NCBI GenBank assembly: GCA_050290145.1
Contig: JBNKHC010000305.1
Span: 1-32,013 of the forward strand
Reading direction: 5' to 3'
Source of the DNA: Pelagibius sp050290145
GTDB taxonomy: Bacteria > Pseudomonadota > Alphaproteobacteria > Kiloniellales > Kiloniellaceae
Length of the DNA stretch: 32,013 bases
Shown: positions 15,147-27,411 of the stretch, in pieces
How positions within the stretch are numbered: the stretch's first letter is position 1
Layout of the letters: the number at the start of each line of letters is the position of its first letter
The notes under the pieces: generated by a model
Seen by the model: only the letters and a program-made list of their open reading frames with translations
The model's database searches: none
What the model was told of the DNA's origin: nothing
Translations under genes and position numbers: made by a program

Positions 15147-16061
15147 TCAGGAGAATTCCCGGGTCGCCGGCGGCTCCTGCGAGCCCCGCATCATGACCTC
15201 GGCCAGGGCGCTGTAGACCTTGGCCCAGGCCTGCTCAATCTCCGGGGTGAAGGCCTCCTTGAGGCCTTCCTTCAGGGTCCACAGCAGGGCCTTGGCGACG
15301 CTTTCGTAGTGCTTGAACTCGACGCCGTAGGTCAGGTGGCGCTGGCCCATTATCTTCAGCACCGGCACCAGCTGGTCGAACCTGTCGAGCCCGGCGATGG
15401 CGGTTTTCAGCACGCTCATCAGCTTGCGGCCCTGGTCGGCCATGTCGCCCTTGAACAACGCCTGGGTGCTGGGGTCGATCTCGAACAACCGCTTGTAGAA
15501 CAGACCGGCGGCGTCCTCGGCGATGGGGTCAACCAGGGCGAAGCTCTGCTGCACCAGCGCGATCTCTTTCGTCGTCAGGGCCGGCGCCTGAAAGGTCTCC
15601 GCCGCGGCGGCCGCCCCGGCCGGCTGGGCGGGCGCGGGTTCGGTGGAGGCATTGGGGGCGGGCGCACGGGGGGCAGGCGCTTCGGGGGCGGCGGTCTCGG
15701 GGGCGGCAGTCTCGGGGAGACCGTGTTCCGTCAGTTCCGCCAGGCGCTCAATGCGGTGGGTCAGGCTGTCGGCGATCTCGGCGATCTCGCCCGTGGTCTT
15801 GGCGGTCTGCCCGGCGAGCTGCTTGACCTCGCCGGCCACCACCGCGAAGCCGCGGCCGGCTTCGCCGGCCCGGGCCGCCTCGATGGTGGCGTTGAGGGCC
15901 AGCAGGTTGGTCTGCTTGGCGATGGCCTCGATCTGCCCGGCCATGGCAGCAACGTTCTCGACCTCGCTGCGCAGCGCCTCGATCTGCGCGGCGATGCCTT
16001 CTTCTTCCAGGGCTTCGGCGGCGGATTGCGGGGCTGCGGTGCGGGCGGGATCGGCAGACAT
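15147..16061 (-). CDS. Soluble fusion of a chemoreceptor signalling tip (N-terminal) and a haemoglobin-type globin (C-terminal)
   Basis: The 304-residue protein has no signal peptide or membrane helix. Residues about 25-105 match the cytoplasmic tip of methyl-accepting chemotaxis proteins (IEAIAKQTNLLALNATIEAA then RAGEAGRGFAVVAGEVKQLA), the region that binds CheA and CheW. HAMP, long adaptation helices and a CheR-tethering pentapeptide are absent. A Pro/Ala/Glu-rich linker spans about 115-160. Residues about 163-292 form a globin of the flavohaemoglobin/Vitreoscilla type: Tyr189 at B10 (LFYKRLF), Phe203 at CD1, and proximal His242 in GQRHLTYGV; Gln210 is a candidate distal residue. Classical globin-coupled sensors have the globin first and belong to another globin class. 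Role inferred: O2, NO or redox sensing linked to a chemosensory array. An exact EcfG-type promoter lies upstream. Confidence 0.88.
   Translation of the reverse strand: MSADPARTAAPQSAAEALEEEGIAAQIEALRSEVENVAAMAGQIEAIAKQTNLLALNATIEAARAGEAGRGFAVVAGEVKQLAGQTAKTTGEIAEIADSLTHRIERLAELTEHGLPETAAPETAAPEAPAPRAPAPNASTEPAPAQPAGAAAAAETFQAPALTTKEIALVQQSFALVDPIAEDAAGLFYKRLFEIDPSTQALFKGDMADQGRKLMSVLKTAIAGLDRFDQLVPVLKIMGQRHLTYGVEFKHYESVAKALLWTLKEGLKEAFTPEIEQAWAKVYSALAEVMMRGSQEPPATREFS
15684..15713 (-). repeat. Two 15-bp tandem repeats encoding the linker of the globin fusion
   Basis: Unit one at 15684-15698 and unit two at 15699-15713 are GGGGGCGGCRGTCTC and differ at one base. Read on the minus strand they encode repeated ETAAP residues of the Pro/Ala-rich interdomain linker, a likely site of length variation by replication slippage. 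Confidence 0.75.
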
Positions 16062-16141
16062 GGGCGGTTTTTCCTGCTGGGACCGGTGGTTCGCTGACGG
16101 ATCTTGTGAAATTCCTTGAGCCTTTGTAAGGAAACGCCGTT

Positions 16142-16167
16142 AACGAGTGGCTAATTCTAAACGTTCC
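16142..16167 (-). promoter_or_regulatory. EcfG-type general stress sigma factor promoter for the globin fusion gene
   Basis: Read on the minus strand, GGAAC (16167-16163) is followed by exactly 17 bases and CGTT (16145-16142). This equals the GGAAC-N16/17-CGTT consensus recognised by EcfG/SigT/RpoE2 sigma factors in the PhyR-NepR-EcfG general stress response of alphaproteobacteria. The site points towards the gene starting at 16061 and predicts a leader of about 70 bases. No other gene in the window has such an exact match that I found. Confidence 0.8.
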
Positions 16168-16271
16168 CAAGAAGATGCCCGTGGCCGCCCCGGCCGCTGG
16201 TACCGCCGGTTCGCTCGTGCTATCAGCAAGCGCAACGACTAGGCCGGGGACTAAGCAGGGAAAGCGGTGCC

Positions 16272-17804
<1,533 letters not shown>

Positions 17805-17812
17805 GGGCGCCC

Positions 17813-18445
17813 ATGCTGAAGCTCTACGACGATCCGGACTCAGGCAACGGCTACAAGGTGCAGCTGACGCTGGCGCTTCTGGGCGTTCCCTACGACCTGG
17901 TGGAGGTGAACGCGATCCAGGGCGAGACGCGCAAGGACGCCTTCCTGGCCAAGAACCCCAACGGGCGCATTCCCCTCCTGGAGCTGGAGGACGGGACCTT
18001 CCTGCCGGAATCCAACGCCATCATGTTCTACCTGGCCGAGGGCACGCCCTACCTGCCGGACGACCGGCTGGGCCGGGCAAGGGCGCTGCAGTGGATGTTC
18101 TTCGAGCAGTACAGCCACGAACCCTACATCGCCGTGCTGCGCTTCTGGACGCGCCACACCGACAAGTCGCGTGAGAGCGAGCCGCAGTGGGCCGAGCGCG
18201 AGCAGCGCGGCTATGACGCCCTGGGCGTCATGGAAAAGACGCTGGCGGGGCAGGACTGGCTGCTCGGCGAAGCGCCCTCAATCGCCGACATCTCGCTTTA
18301 CGCCTATACGCACGTGGCCGACCAGGGAGGCTTCGATCTCTCGCGCTTTCCGGCCGTCCGTGCTTGGATCGATCGTTTCCCGGCGCTGGAGGGCTACGTG
18401 CCCTTCACCGGCCGCCTCAAGGCGACGGACGACCGCAAGGCGTGA
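17813..18445 (+). CDS. Glutathione S-transferase family protein
   Basis: The 210-residue protein has the GST layout: an N-terminal thioredoxin-like domain (about 1-78) with the candidate glutathione-activating Ser10 in DPDSGNGYKV, the cis-Pro segment NPNGRIPLLEL near 48-58 and ESNAI at 66-70 (gamma-glutamyl binding), then an all-helical C-terminal domain including LLGEAPSIADISLYAYTHVAD, the N-capping/hydrophobic-staple motif. Bacterial GSTs of this type conjugate or reduce small electrophiles; the substrate is unknown. It lies between pccB and pccA (eight and 47 base gaps), so it is probably co-expressed, perhaps handling reactive acyl or aldehyde by-products (inference). Confidence 0.92.
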   Translation: MLKLYDDPDSGNGYKVQLTLALLGVPYDLVEVNAIQGETRKDAFLAKNPNGRIPLLELEDGTFLPESNAIMFYLAEGTPYLPDDRLGRARALQWMFFEQYSHEPYIAVLRFWTRHTDKSRESEPQWAEREQRGYDALGVMEKTLAGQDWLLGEAPSIADISLYAYTHVADQGGFDLSRFPAVRAWIDRFPALEGYVPFTGRLKATDDRKA

Positions 18446-18492
18446 GTGGCGGCTCGAATAAACAAGGCTTAAGAACAGGGCTTTAGGGACGG

Positions 18493-20502
<2,010 letters not shown>

Positions 20503-20523
20503 GCTCACCTGGGGGAGGCGGCG

Positions 20524-20964
20524 CTGGAGCATCTCGACCGCCCGAGCGAAGAGGTCTGGGACGAACGCCGCCTCTGGTTCGAAGAGGAGCAGGCGCGCCA
20601 TGCCCGCGCCGGCGCCCGCGCCCCCAGCGAGCAGGCCTGCGCCCTGATGATCGACCTGCAGGCGGTGTTCTGCGCCGGGGCCTGGGCGGCGGCGGTGATG
20701 CTGGCCTGCGCCGTCACCGAGGCCCAGGGTGGTTCCAAGCGGGAGAGCCTGCCGGGCGTGGCCGACCGTGACTACCGCTGGCTGCGCGCCCTGCGCAACC
20801 GTCTTAGCCACGAGAACCGCAACGACCCGGAACTGACCGTGGAGGATCAGTGGCTGCGCCGCGACCTCTGGGAGGAGCGCGCCCGCCGCGCGGTGGTCAT
20901 CGCCTTTTCCGCGCTCTATCCTGCCGCCGGCGAGAAGGCATCGGAGGCCGAAGAGGAGGCATGA
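20524..20964 (+). CDS. Small HEPN-like protein, probable CTG start
   Basis: Coding character in this frame runs from just after the pccA stop, but the first ATG is only at 20647. No ATG, GTG or TTG exists upstream in frame. A strong ribosome binding site, GGGGGAGG at 20511-20518, sits five bases before CTG 20524, giving 146 residues starting with EHLDRPSEEVWDERRLWFEE. An ATG 20647 start would lose about 41 residues and has no ribosome binding site. The protein is helical with LRALRNRLSHENRN, resembling the R-N-x3-H motif of HEPN domains, some of which are ribonucleases. The family assignment is tentative. Its stop overlaps ATG 20961, close to acyP. Confidence 0.72.
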   Translation: MEHLDRPSEEVWDERRLWFEEEQARHARAGARAPSEQACALMIDLQAVFCAGAWAAAVMLACAVTEAQGGSKRESLPGVADRDYRWLRALRNRLSHENRNDPELTVEDQWLRRDLWEERARRAVVIAFSALYPAAGEKASEAEEEA

Positions 20965-20966
20965 GC

Positions 20967-21239
20967 ATGACCGTGCGGGTCGTCGTCTCGGGGCGGGTCC
21001 AGGGGGTGTGGTACCGCGCCTGGACCGAGCAGCAGGCGCGGGCGCTGGGCCTCGACGGCTGGGTGCGCAACCGCCGCGACGGCACCGTTGAAGCGGTGCT
21101 GGCGGGCGAGGCCGAGGTCGTCGAAAGTATGATCCGGGCGCTCTGGGAGGGGCCGCCGCTGGCCCAGGTGACCGCCATCGACCGCTTCGAGCACGGCGCG
21201 CCGATCGAACCCGGTTTTTCCGTCAAACCAACTGCTTAA
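20967..21239 (+). CDS. acyP: Acylphosphatase
   Basis: Hydrolyses acyl phosphates such as acetyl phosphate or carbamoyl phosphate. From ATG 20967 the product is 90 residues, the family norm. It has the signature VSGRVQGVWYRAWT with catalytic Arg17, and GWVRNRRDGTVEAVLAG with Asn35. AGGAGG at 20954-20959 is seven bases before ATG 20967 but only one base before ATG 20961, so the second ATG is the better start. The ribosome binding site lies within the end of the HEPN-like gene, which suggests coupling. It is the last gene of the pcc run. Confidence 0.95.
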   Translation: MTVRVVVSGRVQGVWYRAWTEQQARALGLDGWVRNRRDGTVEAVLAGEAEVVESMIRALWEGPPLAQVTAIDRFEHGAPIEPGFSVKPTA

Positions 21240-21286
21240 AGCCGTGTCTTGATATCGATTTTAACCTCCCTTCGATCTTTATTTCC

Positions 21287-21302
21287 ATTATTCTAGAAAT
21301 AT
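21287..21302 (+). promoter_or_regulatory. Putative ArsR-family operator upstream of arsR
   Basis: ATTATTCTAGAAATAT is an imperfect dyad centred on CTAG with an 8-bp perfect core TTCTAGAA (21291-21298). A sister site with 13 of 16 identical bases lies at 21688-21703 before the permease gene. The spacing to the arsR start (38 bases) suits repression. The wider 21240-21303 region is AT-rich and likely includes the promoter. Confidence 0.65.
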
Positions 21303-21340
21303 CGTTGCAGATTGGCGCGCGCTGGCGTAGTCTTTCCGGC

Positions 21341-21658
21341 ATGAACCTGAACCAAGCTGCACGCTGCCTCGAAAAACTCGGCAACCCGACGCGCCTGGAG
21401 GTCTTCCGCCTGCTGGTGCGGGCCGGCCACGACGGGCTGTCGGTGGGGGAGATCCAGGACCACCTGGGCATCCCGGCCTCGACCCTGTCGCACCACATCG
21501 GCCACCTGGTGAACGCCGGGCTGGTGGAGCAGCAGCGCGAAGGACGCCAGCTCATCTGCAAGCCGGACTTCACCCTGATGGACGGCTTGATCGACTTCCT
21601 GACCGCCGAGTGCTGCATGCTGAAGGGCAAGCCCGAGCCAAAGCGCGACGCCGGCTAG
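21341..21658 (+). CDS. ArsR/SmtB-family transcriptional repressor
   Basis: Winged-helix metalloregulator of 105 residues: NLNQAARCLEKLGNPTRLEVFRLLVR, then the recognition helix in HLGIPASTLSHHIGHLVNAGLVEQQREGRQ. ATG 21341 gives the normal ArsR start; a TTG at 21305 would add an unsupported extension. Cysteines are Cys9, Cys73 and the adjacent pair Cys91-Cys92 near the C-terminus. The C-terminal Cys-Cys pair recalls the As(III) site of Acidithiobacillus-type ArsR, although the usual third cysteine downstream is missing. It is followed by an ArsP-like permease, and both genes carry the same CTAG-centred dyad, so it probably represses itself and the permease. The inducer is inferred to be trivalent arsenic, antimony or an organoarsenical. 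A sulfide- or persulfide-sensing role is an alternative. Confidence 0.92.
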   Translation: MNLNQAARCLEKLGNPTRLEVFRLLVRAGHDGLSVGEIQDHLGIPASTLSHHIGHLVNAGLVEQQREGRQLICKPDFTLMDGLIDFLTAECCMLKGKPEPKRDAG

Positions 21659-21673
21659 CGAGCCCCTTTTTTT
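21653..21673 (+). terminator. Weak terminator candidate after arsR
   Basis: GGCT (21653-21656) and AGCC (21661-21664) form a 4-bp stem around a four-base loop, followed by CC and seven T residues (21667-21673). The stem overlaps the arsR stop. The T-tract is convincing but the stem is short, so read-through into the permease gene is likely. Confidence 0.4.
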
Positions 21674-21687
21674 GCGCTGATAGTTCG

Positions 21688-21703
21688 ATGATCCTAGAAA
21701 CAT
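21688..21703 (+). promoter_or_regulatory. Putative ArsR-family operator upstream of the permease gene
   Basis: ATGATCCTAGAAACAT is an imperfect dyad about CTAG and shares 13 of 16 bases with the site before arsR at 21287-21302. It lies 23 bases before the permease ATG. The pair suggests a small regulon controlled by the adjacent repressor. Confidence 0.62.
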
Positions 21704-21726
21704 AGAAAGAGCTTGGGAGCCGAAAG

Positions 21727-22770
21727 ATGACCGACCTCACGACTGCTGCGACCCAAGCCGGTGGCTTCCTGCGGTCCCTCGACCGGGTCTGGCTGACGAT
21801 CGGGCTGCTGTTCGCGGGGCTCGCCCTCATGGTGCCCGCCCAGGCGGGCGACAGCCTGGTCTTCACCCTCGACGCCTTCCTGCGGCTGCTGCCCTTCCTG
21901 CTGCTGTCGGTGGTCCTGGCGGCCTGGCTGAAGGCGGCCGGGGCGGACAGCCTGGTGGCCGGCATGGTCGACCGGGCGCCGCTGTCGGCGCTGGTCATCG
22001 CCGCGGCGGCTGGTGCGCTCTCGCCCTTCTGCTCCTGCGGCGTGGTGCCGCTCATGGCCGCCCTGCTGGCGGCCGGGGTGCCGCTGGCGCCGGTGCTGGC
22101 CTTCTGTGTCGCCTCGCCGCTGATGGACCCGGAGCAGTTCGTGCTCATGGCCGCGACCCTGGGGCTGCCCTTCACCCTCGCCAAGACGCTGGCGGCGATC
22201 GGCCTCGGCCTGCTGGCCGGCGGCGCGACCCTGGCCTTGCAGCGCGCCGGCTTTTTCGCCGAGCCGCTGCGCGCGGGCGTCGGCGGCTGCGGCGGCTGCC
22301 GCCCCAAGGTCGAGGCCGTGCCGCTGCGCTGGGCTTTCTGGGGGGAGGCCGGGCGGCGGCGCGCCTTCGCCGGGGAGGCGCGCTCGACGACCCTGTTCCT
22401 CTCCAAGTGGCTGCTGCTCGCCTTCGCCATCGAAAGCCTCATGTCGGCCTGGCTGCCGGCCGAGGTGGTCGCAAGCTCCCTGGGCGGCGAGTCCTGGGAG
22501 GCGATCCCCCTGGCCGTCGCCGTCGGCGTGCCGGCCTACCTGAACGGCTTCGCCGCAATCCCGCTGGTCGGCGAACTGATGGCCCTGGGCATGGCGCCCG
22601 GCGCCGCCCTGGCCTTCCTCATCGCCGGCGGCGTCACCAGCCTGCCGGCGGCCATGGCTGTTCACGCCCTGGTGCGCCGGACGGTGTTCTTCTGGTACCT
22701 GGTGATCGCCCTGACCGGGTCTCTGCTGGCGGGCTTTGCGCTTCAGGCGGTCCTGGCGCTGGCGGGCTGA
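21727..22770 (+). CDS. DUF318/ArsP-like permease
   Basis: Polytopic inner-membrane protein of 347 residues with about eight hydrophobic helices in two homologous halves. The first half has SPFCSCGVVPLMAALLAAG with Cys102 and Cys104, the conserved cysteine motif of the family that includes Campylobacter ArsP, an efflux permease for trivalent organoarsenicals. The second half has AYLNGFAAIPLVGELMALGM and GGVTSLPAAM. A central cytosolic loop (about 178-225) carries GGCGGC (Cys188, Cys191), a possible metal-relay site. It follows an ArsR regulator by 68 bases with its own operator-like dyad. The 3' end overlaps lipB (opposite strand) by 28 bases. Efflux of arsenicals is an inference from family and context. 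Confidence 0.88.
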   Translation: MTDLTTAATQAGGFLRSLDRVWLTIGLLFAGLALMVPAQAGDSLVFTLDAFLRLLPFLLLSVVLAAWLKAAGADSLVAGMVDRAPLSALVIAAAAGALSPFCSCGVVPLMAALLAAGVPLAPVLAFCVASPLMDPEQFVLMAATLGLPFTLAKTLAAIGLGLLAGGATLALQRAGFFAEPLRAGVGGCGGCRPKVEAVPLRWAFWGEAGRRRAFAGEARSTTLFLSKWLLLAFAIESLMSAWLPAEVVASSLGGESWEAIPLAVAVGVPAYLNGFAAIPLVGELMALGMAPGAALAFLIAGGVTSLPAAMAVHALVRRTVFFWYLVIALTGSLLAGFALQAVLALAG

Positions 22771-23489
22771 TCCCCCGCCGCTTCTTGGGGCTCCACCCAG
22801 TCGGTCGCGCCGAAGACGCCGGGGAAGCTGGCGCGCAGAGCCGCGTCCAGGTCGGCCAGGCCGACCGGCAGGCCGAGGTCGACCAGCGAGGTGACGCCGT
22901 GCTCGCTGATGCCGCAGGGCACGATGCCGGAGAAGTGCTCCAGCTCCGGCTCCACGTTGATGGCGATGCCGTGGTAGGTGACCCAGCGCCGGACCCGCAC
23001 ACCGATGGCGGCGATCTTGTCCTCGCGGGCGCCCAGCAGCGGATCTCCTTCTCTTGCACTGGGCCTTTCGACCCAGATGCCGACCCGGCCCTCGCGCCGC
23101 TCGCCGGTGACGGCGAAGCTCGCCAGGGCGCGGATGATCCACTCCTCCAGGTCCTGGACGAAGCGGCGCACGTCGGGGCCGCGGCGCTTCAGGTCCAGCA
23201 TCACGTAGACCACCCGCTGGCCGGGGCCGTGGTAGGTGAACTCACCGCCGCGCCCGCTGCGGTAGACCGGGAAGCGGTCGGGCTGCAGCAGGTCCTGCTC
23301 GTCGGCCGAGGTGCCCGCGGTATAGAGCGGGGGATGCTCGATCAGCCACACCAGCTCCGGCGCCTCGCCGGCGCGGATCGCCGCCACCCGCGCCTCCATC
23401 GCCGCAACCGCGGCGGGATAGGGGGTGAGACCCGCTTCGATCCGCCATTCGACGGGGCAGGCTTCCTTGAGGGGCGAGGGCTGCTCCAT
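22743..23489 (-). CDS. lipB: Octanoyltransferase LipB
   Basis: Transfers the octanoyl group from octanoyl-ACP to the lipoyl domains of 2-oxoacid dehydrogenases and GcvH, the first step of lipoate synthesis. The 248-residue product has LIEHPPLYTAGTSA, the RGGEFTYHGPGQ signature (80-91), Lys158 in DKIAAIGVRVRRWVTYHG, and catalytic Cys192 in GIVPCGISEHGVTSL. An insert around 141-156 separates GIWVERP from EDKIAAIGV and is longer than in E. coli, as in many alphaproteobacteria. The gene converges on the permease, with 28 bases of overlapping coding sequence, and is divergent from maeB, sharing a 169-base intergenic region that holds a dyad at 23499-23528. Confidence 0.97.
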   Translation of the reverse strand: MEQPSPLKEACPVEWRIEAGLTPYPAAVAAMEARVAAIRAGEAPELVWLIEHPPLYTAGTSADEQDLLQPDRFPVYRSGRGGEFTYHGPGQRVVYVMLDLKRRGPDVRRFVQDLEEWIIRALASFAVTGERREGRVGIWVERPSAREGDPLLGAREDKIAAIGVRVRRWVTYHGIAINVEPELEHFSGIVPCGISEHGVTSLVDLGLPVGLADLDAALRASFPGVFGATDWVEPQEAAGDQPASARTA

Positions 23490-23498
23490 GACCAGGGA

Positions 23499-23528
23499 AG
23501 ATAGCTCCTATACCGGAGATTGCTATCT
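23499..23528. promoter_or_regulatory. Dyad in the divergent lipB-maeB promoter region
   Basis: AGATAGC at 23499-23505 is the exact reverse complement of GCTATCT at 23522-23528, 16 bases apart. TCC (23506-23508) and GGA (23515-23517) add further symmetry inside. It starts 10 bases upstream of the lipB ATG and lies 130 bases upstream of maeB, where a regulator could control one or both genes. No regulator is assigned. Confidence 0.5.
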
Positions 23529-23658
23529 CTTTCATTTGCTTAGGCACTTGCGCTGGGGCACGGTGCGGGTCATTTTCGAAGCGCGCCGGGCATCGGCGGC
23601 TTCTCCGGCAAAGCCCGGAAATGGGTAGGAACAAGAACAAAGAGTGACGAGGGACGGG

Positions 23659-25938
<2,280 letters not shown>

Positions 25939-25988
25939 ACGCCCGGGGCCGCATCCCCCGCGAGGTAAGCAAGGAAAAGCGCCAGGCC

Positions 25989-27392
25989 ATGTCGCAGACC
26001 CCGCCCGAGCGAGACGACGCAGATGCCTGGCTGCCCGAGGTGCAGCCGGAGACCTACGGCATCTCTTCCGAGCTGGTGCGCTCGGTGGCCGAGGCCCTGG
26101 AAGAGGGCAGGCCGGCGGAGGCCCGCGACCTCACCGCCGAGCTCCACGAGGCCGACCTAGCCGACCTGCTGGAAAACCTGGACCGCGACGAGCGCCCGCA
26201 GCTCATCAAGGCCTTGGGTGGCGACTTCGACCTGGAGGTTCTGACCTACCTCGACGATTCGGTGCGCGAGGAAGTCGTGGAGGCGCTGGAGCCGAAGCAT
26301 ATCGCCTCCTCGCTGTCGGACCTGAACAGTGACGACGCCGTCGACATCATCGAGGACCTGGACGAGGAGGCGCAGCAGCGCGTCCTGGCCGCCCTGCCGC
26401 AGGCCGAGCGGGTGGTGCTGGAGGAAAGCCTCAGCTTTCCCGAAGATTCAGCCGGCCGCATCATGCAGCGCGAGCTGCTGGCGGTGCCGTCCAGCTGGAC
26501 GGTGGGCGAGACCATCGACTACATGCGTGCCTCCAAGGACTTGCCCGACGACTTCTACGACCTCTACATCGTCGACCCCAAGCACCAGCCCATCGGCTTC
26601 GTGCCGCTGAGCCGGGCCATGCGCACCCGGCGCCCGGTGCTGCTGACCGACATCATGAACGAGGACATGCGCACCATCCCGATCCACATGGACCAGGAAG
26701 AGGTGGCCTACGTCTTCCGCCAGTACGGCCTGGTCTCGGCGCCGGTCGTCGACGACGCCGGGCGGCTGGTCGGTGTGGTCACCGTGGACGACGTGGTCCA
26801 CATCATCGACGAAGAGGCCGAGGAGGACCTGCTGAAGCTGGCCGGCGTGCAGGAGACCGACCTCTACAGCGCCGTGCTGGACACCACCAAGTCCCGCTTC
26901 ACCTGGCTGCTCGTCAACCTGTTCACCGCGGTGGCGGCCTCCCTGGTAATCGGCCTGTTTGAAGGCACCCTCCAGCAGATCGTGGCGCTTGCGGTGCTGA
27001 TGCCCATCGTCGCCTCCATGGGCGGCAACGCCGGCACCCAGACCCTGACGGTGGCGGTGCGCGCCATCGCCATGCGCGACCTCAGCTCCGGCAACGCCCT
27101 GCGCTTCGTCGGCAAGGAAATGCTGGTCGGCCTGGCCAACGGGCTGATGTTCGCGGTGGTGGCCGGCGCTGTGGCCTGGTACTGGTTCGACACGCCGATG
27201 ATCGGTGTCATCATCGGTGTGGCGATGGTGATCAATCTGGTGGTGGCGGCGCTCTCCGGCGCCCTGGTGCCCCTGGGGCTGGAGAAGGTCGGCGTCGATC
27301 CGGCCGTGGCCTCCAGCGTGGTCCTGACCACGGTGACCGACGTGATCGGCTTCTTCGCCTTCCTGGGCCTGGCGACGGTCTTCCTGGTGTAA
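25989..27392 (+). CDS. mgtE: Magnesium transporter MgtE
   Basis: Homodimeric Mg2+-gated channel in the inner membrane. The 467-residue protein has the helical N domain (about 35-160; repeated DLxxLLE-type helices), two CBS domains (about 160-225 and 226-285) rich in acidic residues that sense cytosolic Mg2+, a connecting helix, and five membrane helices from about 305. The pore signature is PIVASMGGNAGTQTLTV (339-355), and TDVIGFF near the end carries the conserved pore Asp. AAGGA is about 13 bases before ATG, which is loose. The 50-base gap after maeB leaves no room for an M-box riboswitch. Confidence 0.97.
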   Translation: MSQTPPERDDADAWLPEVQPETYGISSELVRSVAEALEEGRPAEARDLTAELHEADLADLLENLDRDERPQLIKALGGDFDLEVLTYLDDSVREEVVEALEPKHIASSLSDLNSDDAVDIIEDLDEEAQQRVLAALPQAERVVLEESLSFPEDSAGRIMQRELLAVPSSWTVGETIDYMRASKDLPDDFYDLYIVDPKHQPIGFVPLSRAMRTRRPVLLTDIMNEDMRTIPIHMDQEEVAYVFRQYGLVSAPVVDDAGRLVGVVTVDDVVHIIDEEAEEDLLKLAGVQETDLYSAVLDTTKSRFTWLLVNLFTAVAASLVIGLFEGTLQQIVALAVLMPIVASMGGNAGTQTLTVAVRAIAMRDLSSGNALRFVGKEMLVGLANGLMFAVVAGAVAWYWFDTPMIGVIIGVAMVINLVVAALSGALVPLGLEKVGVDPAVASSVVLTTVTDVIGFFAFLGLATVFLV

Positions 27393-27411
27393 CGCGGCGG
27401 AGGAGGCGGAC

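Noticed and set aside
25939..25988. Possible Mg2+ riboswitch (M-box) before mgtE
   Set aside because: The gap is only 50 bases, too short, and no multi-helix structure is present.
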